Shown: in pieces, positions 43,575 to 51,555 of the stretch
Layout: the number at the start of each line of letters is the position of its first letter
Position numbering within the stretch: the stretch's first letter is position 1
DNA from: Aminobacter niigataensis
GTDB taxonomy: Bacteria > Pseudomonadota > Alphaproteobacteria > Rhizobiales > Rhizobiaceae
Direction of reading: 5' to 3'
Length of the DNA: 64,000 nt
NCBI RefSeq assembly: GCF_014200015.1
Contig: NZ_JACHOT010000003.1
Coordinates: 310,001 to 374,000, forward strand
The notes under the pieces: generated by a model
Told to the model about the DNA's origin: nothing
Databases searched by the model: none
The model's input: only the letters and a program-made list of their open reading frames with translations
Program-made: the position numbers and the translations under genes

Positions 43575-46060
43575 TCGATCGGCTGAAAATCTGGTTGGGT
43601 TCAAAGCCCTGGTTCTGGAAGTTCCGAGCGAGGCTTGGAAAGATCGAGTTTGTATTCGAGCGTAGTGCCTATAAGAAGAGCATCTCAGTCACCAAAGCAA
43701 AGGCAAACGCTCGCATCTTTGGCTCTTTCGCATGGGTCGGCCTGAAGAGCCTGTTCTGGGTCACTTTGGGGTTGGCAGCGCTTACTTCCATAGAAGATTA
43801 TGTAAGAGACAGTCAGCCTTGGCTTGCACCGCTCAGCGCAGACGACAAAAAATTCAATATTGACCAGCTCCGGCTGTACGCTCAGCTGCTCACTGCAATT
43901 TTCTCGATCTACTTTGCGACGATTGGCATCATTTTGAGTGCCGGCTACACCAGACTTCGCCGCGACATCATCCACATGCTTACCGATGAGCAGGTGGGCA
44001 GCGTCTATTCTCGGGTTTTGGTGCTTGCAGCGATGTTCTGTTTGGCAGCGACGACTTTGCCCTCATTTGGATTGGAACCAGGGCTGTTTGTACATGTCGC
44101 CGGAGCAATTTTGACGCTGTTAAGTGCTCTAGCCTTGTTTCCGTTGGGCCAGAGACTTTTCAATTTCTTTGATCTCAATGTGCTAGTTCGTAGCGAGATA
44201 CTCCCCAACATTGTGCGCCACATCGAAGGAGCAGCGAACCACAAAAGCTCCATTTCGTTAGCCAACCATCATTCGAAAGCTGCGCAAAATGCTCTTGAAC
44301 AGCTCTCGTACATTGATGAACGGATTATGGCCAAAAAGGAGAGCTTGCACGACAATTTGCCTGCGTTGACCTCCGACTATACTTATTTGCTTCTGCACTA
44401 CATTCAACGAAAACACGAAATTGACCGAGAAAGCTACTGGTTCCCGAGACGCAGCAGACACAAACAATGGTTCTTTGCTGGAGACGCTGCAACGTCCATG
44501 GCGCTGCAAACAAGCAGCCAGCAAATGCTGGTTGAGCAAAAAACTGACCACCAGTGGCTCGAAAACGAGATCGTCGACAGGCTTGCAGGTCACATTGAGC
44601 TCGCGTTTCGTGTCGGAGACTTCAAACTTGCACTAAAACTCCTGCATCGCTTTTCGGCCCGAGCCTCAGTGTATGCGGTACAATTTCAGTTCGACCTCGG
44701 CATGCGGGAGCTCACGAGATTTAAGAAAATCATTGAGCAAACTTTGGCAACAGAAGACGCTTTGACGGACAGTGAATCAGCAGTGACAAGGATTGGCATA
44801 GCTGACGCATGGGCTGCGCTGGGAAGTAATTTATGCCTAGAAACTCTTCGTCGAATGCTGACTTTCGAGAAAGAGCTGAAACACTTCTTTCATGCGGACG
44901 ATTGGAGCGAAAAACCACTACGCAACCTTCCCGCGTTTCTGCAAGTCGAACTCGCGTTTATCGTTGAACGCATTACGTTTGAACAAGAAATCGAGGGCCA
45001 TCGTCTATCCAGACCGAAGTACGTCCAACAATTGGCGGTCCAGAAGGTGTTGCAGCACTACGCTAAGATCCTGCCGGAAGTGTGCAACTTCCACCAAAAA
45101 ATGGTTCCAGAATTCGCGACCACATTGACGAAGCTGAGAATGCCTGAGGCCGCAACGCAAGTCCTCCTTGCAAGCTTACATAGCCATTGGAAACTTCCAC
45201 AGTGGTTCGGTCAACTGGCAGAGCTCTTCGAGAGGTATCGTGAATTCGCGCGCTACACGGAAGCACAATACGTTCTGCCAACTATCGACGCCGCTGAGCT
45301 GTCCAAGCGAATCGAAACGGCAAAGGACGAAGTACTTGCAATGCTCGGCAGCGGAGCGACGGTCGCACACATATTCGGATCAGAACACAATGAGGAGTTG
45401 CCGGATCACTTTGGGCAGATTTACTTTGAGCTGGCTGAGGCATGCATAAATGCGCTGTCGCAAAATGATGACAACAAGCTGGAAAAGGTACTCCCGACGT
45501 TCATGTCTCTTGCAGTACTGGCAGCTGACTCAAAATTTTCGAACCCTGCGCTCGACATCAATGGCGAGTTCCGACTGCATCTCATCTCGACGGCCATTAA
45601 TGACTTGGCGTCCGTACTGGGCTTTGCCATCCTTTATGGAGCATACTTTGACAACGAAAAACTGTCGGAGGGTGCTCTAGCCAAGTTCGATGCTTGGGTC
45701 GAACACGCTACGGACAAGCAACAATACCTTAAAAGAATGGTACTGCTCTCCAACCCGAACAGCTTCAGTTTGAGTGCGTCACCGCGTGGAATGATTCGGA
45801 TCAACTGGAAAATGGCGTTCGAACATCGCGCGCGACAGGACGGGTTTGGGGACCGAATGGGGATGAAGCGAGGCGGGCAGCACCCGAACAAGATCGTGAG
45901 AGCGTTCTTAAATTCGCATTCTGATGCGTCTCATCTCTTTTTCGCAAAGCATGTTTTGCCGGGCCTCAAAACCACTGGCATGAAAATAGATCATCAGATT
46001 GTCAGTCTTTCTCGTCAGCTGCGCGAGGAACGCGAAAACGTTCGCCATGAAAATATTTAA
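43571..46060 (+). CDS. Large four-TM membrane protein of unknown function
   Basis: The 829 residues show four hydrophobic segments near the N-terminus (about 52-72, 108-126, 147-165, 173-193), followed by about 600 mostly helical residues, probably cytoplasmic. No catalytic motif, P-loop or nuclease signature was recognised. The only in-frame start is TTG at 43571, apparently coupled to the six-codon leader. G+C is low (one 60-base line counted: 26 of 60). It overlaps the following gene by 14 bases, so both form an operon. It is not similar to anything I know; a phage-defence or signalling role is only a hypothesis. Confidence 0.7.
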   Translation: MIDRLKIWLGSKPWFWKFRARLGKIEFVFERSAYKKSISVTKAKANARIFGSFAWVGLKSLFWVTLGLAALTSIEDYVRDSQPWLAPLSADDKKFNIDQLRLYAQLLTAIFSIYFATIGIILSAGYTRLRRDIIHMLTDEQVGSVYSRVLVLAAMFCLAATTLPSFGLEPGLFVHVAGAILTLLSALALFPLGQRLFNFFDLNVLVRSEILPNIVRHIEGAANHKSSISLANHHSKAAQNALEQLSYIDERIMAKKESLHDNLPALTSDYTYLLLHYIQRKHEIDRESYWFPRRSRHKQWFFAGDAATSMALQTSSQQMLVEQKTDHQWLENEIVDRLAGHIELAFRVGDFKLALKLLHRFSARASVYAVQFQFDLGMRELTRFKKIIEQTLATEDALTDSESAVTRIGIADAWAALGSNLCLETLRRMLTFEKELKHFFHADDWSEKPLRNLPAFLQVELAFIVERITFEQEIEGHRLSRPKYVQQLAVQKVLQHYAKILPEVCNFHQKMVPEFATTLTKLRMPEAATQVLLASLHSHWKLPQWFGQLAELFERYREFARYTEAQYVLPTIDAAELSKRIETAKDEVLAMLGSGATVAHIFGSEHNEELPDHFGQIYFELAEACINALSQNDDNKLEKVLPTFMSLAVLAADSKFSNPALDINGEFRLHLISTAINDLASVLGFAILYGAYFDNEKLSEGALAKFDAWVEHATDKQQYLKRMVLLSNPNSFSLSASPRGMIRINWKMAFEHRARQDGFGDRMGMKRGGQHPNKIVRAFLNSHSDASHLFFAKHVLPGLKTTGMKIDHQIVSLSRQLREERENVRHENI

Positions 46061-47039
46061 GGCAGAACCTTTACATTATCATCGCTTTGATGACGCCCAT
46101 CTTGGGCCTCTCGACCGGCTATTCCTCAAACGCGAAATAGACGGACAGGATTTTAATCGGCGAATGTTTGAAGAAGATTTCGCCGGTATCTTCAACTATG
46201 CTAACCGGCATAGTGGAAGGCTGTTTGATGTCACTTCGAGTAACGAAGAAATTTCGGCGCGGTTGTTCTCAAACGTCGAAACCAGATACGGACCCCATCC
46301 TGTCGATGAAACAGTTCGTGAGTGGGTAGAGGACATCGCCCAATCGCTTGTCCGATTCGGTGCTGCTTACTATTTCCTGAAGGATGACGCAGAGGGGAAT
46401 GACATACACATAGCTTCGTTCGGCCCAAGTGGTGTTGCGCATCTCTTTGGAACGTATTTTCAGTGGGTTCCAATGCGCACTGAAAGACACTGGGATCGAG
46501 ACGATGAAGAAATTCCCAGAGAAGTACGCATCCTGGATTCAACCAAAGTGATGTGCTTTTTGACACCCAAAGCAATCAAGCGCATGCTTTCTCGACAGAA
46601 CAGAACCTTGACTGTCATAGATAAGCACCAGTTTGGAGTAGCTAGCTTCCAACCACAGGTCACGCACGAGAACCCGAGCCCAACTAACCATTTTGACTTC
46701 AGCGCTTGGCGAGATACGCAAGAGCGTGCTCTGTACCGTTCCACACGAGCCACCGGTTGGAACGGCAGAAAGTACGACTCTTCCAAGCGCTCCGACTTTT
46801 TCGATTGTCACCGGCTGATCCGGTTCCGACGCAGCCAACTTGTGCTAAGAGACGACATTCTGAGCCAGCTCAGTGCCGAGCTCTCAAGGGTTGGCAAGGG
46901 CTACAGCGGCAAATTTGCCGTAGAAATATCTGGAACAGATAAGCTGCCCAGCGTCGCACACCTAAACGAACTCGAAGCAAGGCTGACCCGAGAAGAAGCG
47001 GGCTTCACCGAAATCATCGACTATTGCTTGAAGCGCTGA
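46047..47039 (+). CDS. Protein of unknown function coupled to the four-TM protein
   Basis: This 330-residue soluble protein starts MKIFKAEPLHYHRFDD, contains VREWVEDIAQSLVRFGAAYYFLKD and HIASFGPSGVAHLFGTYFQWVP, and has a lysine- and arginine-rich C-terminal third. I do not recognise the family. The middle section has a faint resemblance to phage portal-type proteins (a 'G-AYY-x-x-K' strand followed by a position-dependent loop), but this is weak. The 14-base overlap with the upstream gene and shared low G+C argue that the two act together and arrived together. Confidence 0.65.
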   Translation: MKIFKAEPLHYHRFDDAHLGPLDRLFLKREIDGQDFNRRMFEEDFAGIFNYANRHSGRLFDVTSSNEEISARLFSNVETRYGPHPVDETVREWVEDIAQSLVRFGAAYYFLKDDAEGNDIHIASFGPSGVAHLFGTYFQWVPMRTERHWDRDDEEIPREVRILDSTKVMCFLTPKAIKRMLSRQNRTLTVIDKHQFGVASFQPQVTHENPSPTNHFDFSAWRDTQERALYRSTRATGWNGRKYDSSKRSDFFDCHRLIRFRRSQLVLRDDILSQLSAELSRVGKGYSGKFAVEISGTDKLPSVAHLNELEARLTREEAGFTEIIDYCLKR

Positions 47040-47058
47040 ATGGCCGGTGCAGTTGGCC

Positions 47059-47228
47059 TGCGGGGAGACTGGCGGCTGAGATGCATGAGCTCGTGACACT
47101 GGAGGGCTGGTCGTCGCCGCTTGTCGAGGCGGTGACGCGGACCAGGGTTGCCAGTGGCGGCGGCATGCGGATGCAGCCTGATGGCTGCTGGGACGTGGTT
47201 ATCTTCAGGAATGGTGATACGATAACCC
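47059..47228 (+). repeat. Direct repeat of the AraC gene 5' part, left copy
   Basis: About 170 bases match 49580-49749 in the same orientation, with the copies 2521 bases apart. The match begins some 20 bases before the ATG and ends abruptly in the coding region. Copies differ by six of 47 amino acids. Confidence 0.85.
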
Positions 47229-47242
47229 GTGCATCGGTATGA
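47081..47242 (+). pseudogene. Truncated AraC-family regulator fragment
   Basis: From the ATG at 47081, 47 residues (MHELVTLEGWSS... to RNGDT) align with the first part of the AraC gene at 49602 with six substitutions, then the frame diverges and stops after seven more codons. Nothing of the DNA-binding domain remains. It lies directly behind the second low-GC operon, so it may mark the edge of an insertion or replacement event that brought in a related but not identical copy. Confidence 0.8.
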
Positions 47243-47264
47243 TCACCGCCGCCCCCACAAGGGC

Positions 47265-47744
47265 TCAGCCGTCCAGCCAGGCGGCGAGGCCGTCCATTGT
47301 CTGCAGCCCGTATTCGACCGCGCCGAAGCCGATGACCACCTGACGCCGCTTGGCGCTGGGGTGGAGTTGGCGCATGGTCAGCACCGTCTTGCCGTCGCTC
47401 TGCTCGTCGAAGGTCACCGTAACGCGGAAACGGTCGGGGTCGTTTGGGTCGGGCGTGCCGTAGTCCATGACGATGCGCTCGTTCGGCACGATCTCGACAA
47501 AGCGCATGAGGTTGGGGAAGCGCTGCTGCTTGCCCTCGAACACGCCCACCATGTCGAAGCGCCAGACCCCGCCCTCGCGGATGTCGGCCTCGTGGCTTTC
47601 GATGCTGAGGCCGGCGGGGCCGTACCATTGCGCCAGCGCCTTGGGGTCCATCCAGGCGGCAAATACCTTGTCGCGCGGGTGGTTGAGCAGCTTGGTCAGG
47701 ACGATTTCGCGATCGAGCGACCAGGTCTCAAGCAGGTTTGTCAT
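47265..47744 (-). CDS. SRPBCC (AHSA1-type) protein, partner of ArsR
   Basis: This 159-residue protein has the AHSA1/SRPBCC fold: LETWSLDREIVLTKLLNHPRDKVFAAWMDPKALAQWYGP, RFDMVGVFEGKQQRFPNLMRFVEIVPNERIVMDYG, then a C-terminal helix with GLAAWLDG. The start MTN at 47744 follows GAGGA with good spacing; two upstream ATGs in frame are possible. It overlaps the end of the ArsR gene. ArsR-SRPBCC pairs are common in soil bacteria; the ligand is unknown. Confidence 0.87.
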   Translation of the reverse strand: MTNLLETWSLDREIVLTKLLNHPRDKVFAAWMDPKALAQWYGPAGLSIESHEADIREGGVWRFDMVGVFEGKQQRFPNLMRFVEIVPNERIVMDYGTPDPNDPDRFRVTVTFDEQSDGKTVLTMRQLHPSAKRRQVVIGFGAVEYGLQTMDGLAAWLDG

Positions 47745-48081
47745 GTGCTTCATCCTCTTCATTCTTGTCCAAATAGACTTCCAGCCGATCCAGCCGCTCG
47801 GCCCAGCGCCGGCGCTCCGCTTCCATCCAGTCCGCCGCCTCGTCGAAGCGCGCCGGCACCAGCTTGCACCAGCGGCTGCGCCCGCGCTTTTCGCTGACGA
47901 TCAGCCCGCATTGCTCCAGCACCTTGAGATGCTGGGCGAAGGAGGGCAGCGCCATGTCGAAAGGCTCGGCCAGGGCGCTGACCGGCACCTCGCCCTGGGC
48001 CAGCCGCGACACCACCGCGCGGCGGGTCGGGTCGCTGAGCGCGTGAAAGGCGAGGTCGAGGGGGGTAGAATGGTAAGGCAT
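47728..48081 (-). CDS. ArsR-family transcriptional regulator
   Basis: This 117-residue winged-helix repressor has LAFHALSDPTRRAVVSRLAQGEVPVSALAEPFDMALPSFAQHLKVLEQCGLI, the recognition region of ArsR/SmtB proteins. It lacks the CxC metal motif, so it probably does not sense metal; it resembles the SdpR-like group. Two 16-base palindromes, one across its own start codon and one upstream, are likely operators, so it should repress itself and the SRPBCC gene. Confidence 0.9.
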   Translation of the reverse strand: MPYHSTPLDLAFHALSDPTRRAVVSRLAQGEVPVSALAEPFDMALPSFAQHLKVLEQCGLIVSEKRGRSRWCKLVPARFDEAADWMEAERRRWAERLDRLEVYLDKNEEDEAHDKPA

Positions 48082-48089
48082 ATGCCTTA
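48074..48089. promoter_or_regulatory. ArsR operator 1, TAAGGCATATGCCTTA
   Basis: This perfect 16-base palindrome covers the ATG of the ArsR gene (minus strand). A second, nearly identical palindrome is found at 48123-48138, with centres 49 bases apart. The pair is a strong sign of an autoregulated ArsR gene. Confidence 0.75.
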
Positions 48090-48122
48090 GTAACGCAGGT
48101 CGGCGGAGCCTGTCAAGAACAT

Positions 48123-48138
48123 TAAGGCACTTGCCTTA
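48123..48138. promoter_or_regulatory. ArsR operator 2, TAAGGCACTTGCCTTA
   Basis: It shares both half-sites TAAGGCA and TGCCTTA with operator 1 and differs only in the two central bases. It lies about 42 bases upstream of the ArsR start, where the promoter is expected. Confidence 0.75.
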
Positions 48139-48295
48139 GTATGCACTGACAGGCCGCCTTCGGACCGGCAGCTCCAGGCCAGTTCGGCAACGCGCCTGAT
48201 TTCGGTCATTGACGTCATCGCTGCCGCGGCCTCAATGCTGACATCGCGCGCGCTGGTAATCCTGTTTGCTGGCGAACGAACCAAATGGAGGACGG

Positions 48296-48451
48296 ATGCC
48301 CAAGGTCAAAGGTGAGAGCGCCCTCGACAAGGAGCGCGCCAAGACAGAAAAGCTCCTCAAAAAGGTGGGATACACGGCCTTGAAGGAGGCCGGAGTGAAA
48401 TCCAGGCGACCCGACCTGCCAAACCTGAAGATCGAAAAGCGAGAGAAGTAG
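48296..48451 (+). CDS. Small basic protein (51 residues), hypothetical
   Basis: The ATG at 48296 follows TGGAGGA, an excellent ribosome site. The 51 residues are lysine-rich with a helical middle (SALDKERAKTEKLLKKVGYTALKEAG) and a basic tail ending KIEKREK. It might bind nucleic acid, but no family is recognised. It stands alone before the methyltransferase. Confidence 0.6.
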   Translation: MPKVKGESALDKERAKTEKLLKKVGYTALKEAGVKSRRPDLPNLKIEKREK

Positions 48452-48534
48452 CGCGGCCGTACTTGCCTGCCCGGTTGCTTCCGATCTTGCGAACTGCTTC
48501 AAAGTCGGGCCTGGATCGCGGAAGGGGACGTGGC

Positions 48535-49521
48535 ATGGTGGATTCCGAGCGGATCGACAAGCTGATCGCGGCTGTGCCCCCCGCCTTGGCGCTTCGCGCC
48601 GGGCTGGAGCTTGGCATCTTCACCCGGCTTGGTGGCGGCGCGGCGACGGCACACAGCCTCGGGGCCGTGCTCGGCGTCGCGCCCGACCGCCTGTCGCGGC
48701 TGCTCTACGCGCTCGCCAGCATCGGTCTGCTCGACGTCGAGGATGGCCAGTTTCGCAACGGAGCCGAAGCGTCGGCCTTCCTCGACGCGTCCAAGCCGAC
48801 CTATCGCGGCGGCGATCATGCGCTGCTGCGCGAGCTCTGGGGTGCTGACCTCTTGACCGCGGATTCGCTGCGACAGAACCGGCCGGCCGCGCTGCACGAC
48901 TTTTCCGAAGCGGGGACTGAATCCGCGGCGGCCTTCAGCCGCATGCTCGCACCGGGCGGGGTGATTTTCGGCCGACAGCTGGCCCAGGCGATCGACCTTG
49001 AGGCGGTCGGTTCGGTGATCGACATCGGCGGGGGGCCGGGGACCATCCTCGTCGGCCTGCGCGAGCAGCGGCCGCAGATTGCGGCGACGCTGATGGAACT
49101 GCCGACGGTCGCAGCCGTCGCGCCGGCCATCCTGTCTGAATACGGCGCCGACGACGTCGTCGTCGAAGAGGGCGACATCACTGTCGCGCCATCGATCGGC
49201 CGGCACGATCTGGCGATCCTGAAGGCCGTCGTCCAGGTGCTGCCGCCGGAGCAGGCGCGCCGTTCGATCCTGAACGCGGCGCGCTGCCTCGCACCCGGAG
49301 GCGAGATCGCAATTGCGGGGTGGGGTGTCGTCGATGACGACCGCCTTGGCCCGCCCGAGGGTGTCTTTCTGAATCTCACCTTCCTGAACCTCTACCGGCA
49401 CGGCGAGGCGTACACTGAAGGCCAGTATCGCGCGTGGATGACCGAGGCCGGATTGCGGGATATCTCGCGATCGCGCCTGACGGACGGCACCACGTTGTTT
49501 CGCGGGCGCCTGCCTGGCTGA
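48535..49521 (+). CDS. SAM-dependent O-methyltransferase (winged-helix plus methyltransferase fold)
   Basis: This 328-residue enzyme has an N-terminal winged-helix dimerisation domain (LRAGLELGIFTRLGGGAATAHSLGAVLGVAPDRLSRLLYALASIGLL) and a C-terminal SAM domain with VIDIGGGPGTILVGL and ILKAVVQVLPPEQARRSILNAARCLAPGGEIAI. This is the layout of O-methyltransferases of the acetylserotonin/hydroxyneurosporene type. AAGGGGA precedes the ATG at 48535. Substrate unknown. It lies within the segment enclosed by the AraC duplication. Confidence 0.86.
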   Translation: MVDSERIDKLIAAVPPALALRAGLELGIFTRLGGGAATAHSLGAVLGVAPDRLSRLLYALASIGLLDVEDGQFRNGAEASAFLDASKPTYRGGDHALLRELWGADLLTADSLRQNRPAALHDFSEAGTESAAAFSRMLAPGGVIFGRQLAQAIDLEAVGSVIDIGGGPGTILVGLREQRPQIAATLMELPTVAAVAPAILSEYGADDVVVEEGDITVAPSIGRHDLAILKAVVQVLPPEQARRSILNAARCLAPGGEIAIAGWGVVDDDRLGPPEGVFLNLTFLNLYRHGEAYTEGQYRAWMTEAGLRDISRSRLTDGTTLFRGRLPG

Positions 49522-49579
49522 TCGCGGCCTCCTACCTGAGTGCCATTGCATCCCCCTCCAACTCCGGCGACACTACGCT

Positions 49580-49749
49580 TGCGGGCGGACTGGCGGCTGA
49601 GATGCATGAGGTCGTGACACTGGAGGGGTGGTCGTCGCCGCATGTCGAGGCGGTGACGCGGACCAGGTTTGCCACCGGCGGCTCGATGCGGATGCAGCCG
49701 GACGGTTGCTGGGACGTGGTCATTTTCAGGAATGCCGACACGACCACCG
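49580..49749 (+). repeat. Direct repeat of the AraC gene 5' part, right copy
   Basis: This is the intact partner of 47059-47228; the repeat enters the AraC gene at its start and ends within it. Together they enclose the ArsR/SRPBCC, small-protein and methyltransferase genes. Confidence 0.85.
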
Positions 49750-50267
49750 TCCTGCGCACCGGGCTGACCACCGCTGCCGTCACCCACGACTATGCCGCCG
49801 GCGACGAGATCCTGGCGATTGCCTTCAAGCCGAGCAGCTTCATGCCGCTGATGCCGGGCGAGCTTATGCGCGACCAGGGGGTGGTGCTGCCCCTGATCGG
49901 CAAGGACCGCTTCCGGCTCGGGGCCGACGTGCTGGAGATCCCGACGTTCGATACCGTCGATAGCTTCGTGCGCAAGCTGGTGCGCAACTGCATCATCGAG
50001 GACAACCGGGTCGTCGCGTCGATCGTCTCGGGGCATCCCATGGCAATGTCGGAGCGGACCCTGCAGCGGCACTTTTTGAAAACGACAGGCGTCACCTACA
50101 AGACCTTCACCCAGATCGAGCGCGCCCAGAAGGCGCTGGCGCTTTTGCAGCAGGGGCGGCCGGCGGCCGACGTCGCCTTTGCGCTCGGCTATGCCGACCA
50201 GCCGCACATGATCCGCTCGGTCAAGGCGATCATGGGCGTCACTCCCGGGCAGGCCGCGCGCAGCTGA
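49602..50267 (+). CDS. AraC-family transcriptional regulator
   Basis: This 221-residue regulator has an N-terminal sensor part with MRMQPDGCWDVVIF and HDYAAGDEILAIAFKPSSFMPLMPGELMRDQG and a C-terminal AraC DNA-binding domain (SERTLQRHFLKTTGVTYKTFTQIERAQKALALLQQGRPAADVAFALGYADQPHMIRSVKAIMG). Longer in-frame versions (GTG at 49434) overlap the methyltransferase gene; the ATG at 49602 coincides with the conserved start in the duplicate. No clear ribosome site is seen. Confidence 0.8.
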   Translation: MHEVVTLEGWSSPHVEAVTRTRFATGGSMRMQPDGCWDVVIFRNADTTTVLRTGLTTAAVTHDYAAGDEILAIAFKPSSFMPLMPGELMRDQGVVLPLIGKDRFRLGADVLEIPTFDTVDSFVRKLVRNCIIEDNRVVASIVSGHPMAMSERTLQRHFLKTTGVTYKTFTQIERAQKALALLQQGRPAADVAFALGYADQPHMIRSVKAIMGVTPGQAARS

Positions 50268-50403
50268 AACTGTCGGAAATCTTCAATCCCGAGGCCCTGC
50301 CGCCGGGTAGAAAGCACATGCACTTTCAACCCCGTGCACGCCCCCTGAAATCGGAACGATGTTCGAACAGGACCGCGCACGAAACCAAGGTGGACACGCG
50401 GCA

Positions 50404-51528
50404 ATGTCTGACATCACCCCCTTCAAGATCGCCATCCCTGAGTCCGAGCTGACTGAACTCAAAGCGCGGCTCGCCAACACGCGGCTTGCCAACGAGATTG
50501 CCGGCGCGGGCTGGAGCTACGGCATGGCATCCAGCTTCGTCACCCGCGCGATCGAGCGGCTCAGGAACGGCTTCGACTGGCGCGCCGAGGAGGCGGCAAT
50601 CAACAGCCACCCGCAGTTCGTCACCGAGATCGACGGCCAGACCATCCATTTCCTGCATGTGAAGTCGCGAGTTGCCGATGCGGTGCCGCTGCTCCTGCTG
50701 CATGGCTGGCCGAGCTCATTCGTCGAGTTCCTCGGCGCGATCGGGCCGCTGACCGCGGCCGGCTTCGATCTCGTCATCCCGTCGCTGCCCGGCTTCGGCT
50801 TCTCCGGCCCGACGCGCGAAGCGGGCTGGAACGACGGCCGCATCGCCAATGCCATGCTCGAGCTCATGTCCCGTCTCGGCTACCGGCGCTTCGGCGTGCA
50901 GGGCGGCGATGCGGGTGCGATCATTGCGCCTGCCATCGGACGCACGGCGCCGGATCGTGTCATCGGCGTCCATGTCAATGCGGCGACGATGGGCTTCATT
51001 CCACTCGGCCCGATCGATCCAAGCGAGATCGCCTCGTTCAGCGATGCCGAGAAGAGCCGCTTGCAGCGCCTGCAGCAGTTCATGGCCGAGCGCTTCGGCT
51101 TCAACGCGCTGCAGTCGAGCCGGCCGCAAACGCTCGCCTATGGCATCACGGACTCGCCGGCCGGCCTCATCTCATGGCTGGGCGACATGTTTGCCGGCTT
51201 CGGCGACAGCCCCGACGCGGTCGAGCAGGACACCTTCCTGACCAATGTGCTGGTCTACTGGTTCACCGGCACCGCGGCCTCGTCGATCCGGCTTTACTAT
51301 GAAAACGCGCATGATCCCGAAGCGTGGTCGCCGAAGCCGAATTCGGGCGTGCCGACCGGCGTTGCCGTGTTCGCGCGCGACGAGGTCGCCATCCGCCGCT
51401 ACGGCGAGGAAGGCAACACCATCGTGTGCTGGACCGAGCTTGCCAGCGGCGGCCATTTCGCGGCGATGGAAGTGCCGGAGGTCTGGGCGGGCGAGGTCGC
51501 GGCGTTCTTTGCCGGGCTGCGGGGCTGA
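50404..51528 (+). CDS. Epoxide hydrolase-type alpha/beta hydrolase
   Basis: This 374-residue enzyme of the microsomal epoxide hydrolase type opens with the EHN domain (FKIAIPESELTELKARLANTR). The oxyanion motif HGWP is at 100-103, the nucleophile Asp169 in GGDAGA, and the catalytic His351 in GGHFAAME. It hydrolyses epoxides to diols or related esters in the cytoplasm. The ATG at 50404 was chosen because the EHN domain begins immediately after it. Confidence 0.9.
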   Translation: MSDITPFKIAIPESELTELKARLANTRLANEIAGAGWSYGMASSFVTRAIERLRNGFDWRAEEAAINSHPQFVTEIDGQTIHFLHVKSRVADAVPLLLLHGWPSSFVEFLGAIGPLTAAGFDLVIPSLPGFGFSGPTREAGWNDGRIANAMLELMSRLGYRRFGVQGGDAGAIIAPAIGRTAPDRVIGVHVNAATMGFIPLGPIDPSEIASFSDAEKSRLQRLQQFMAERFGFNALQSSRPQTLAYGITDSPAGLISWLGDMFAGFGDSPDAVEQDTFLTNVLVYWFTGTAASSIRLYYENAHDPEAWSPKPNSGVPTGVAVFARDEVAIRRYGEEGNTIVCWTELASGGHFAAMEVPEVWAGEVAAFFAGLRG

Positions 51529-51555
51529 GAAAGATGCGCTGGAGATCGTCCGGCC

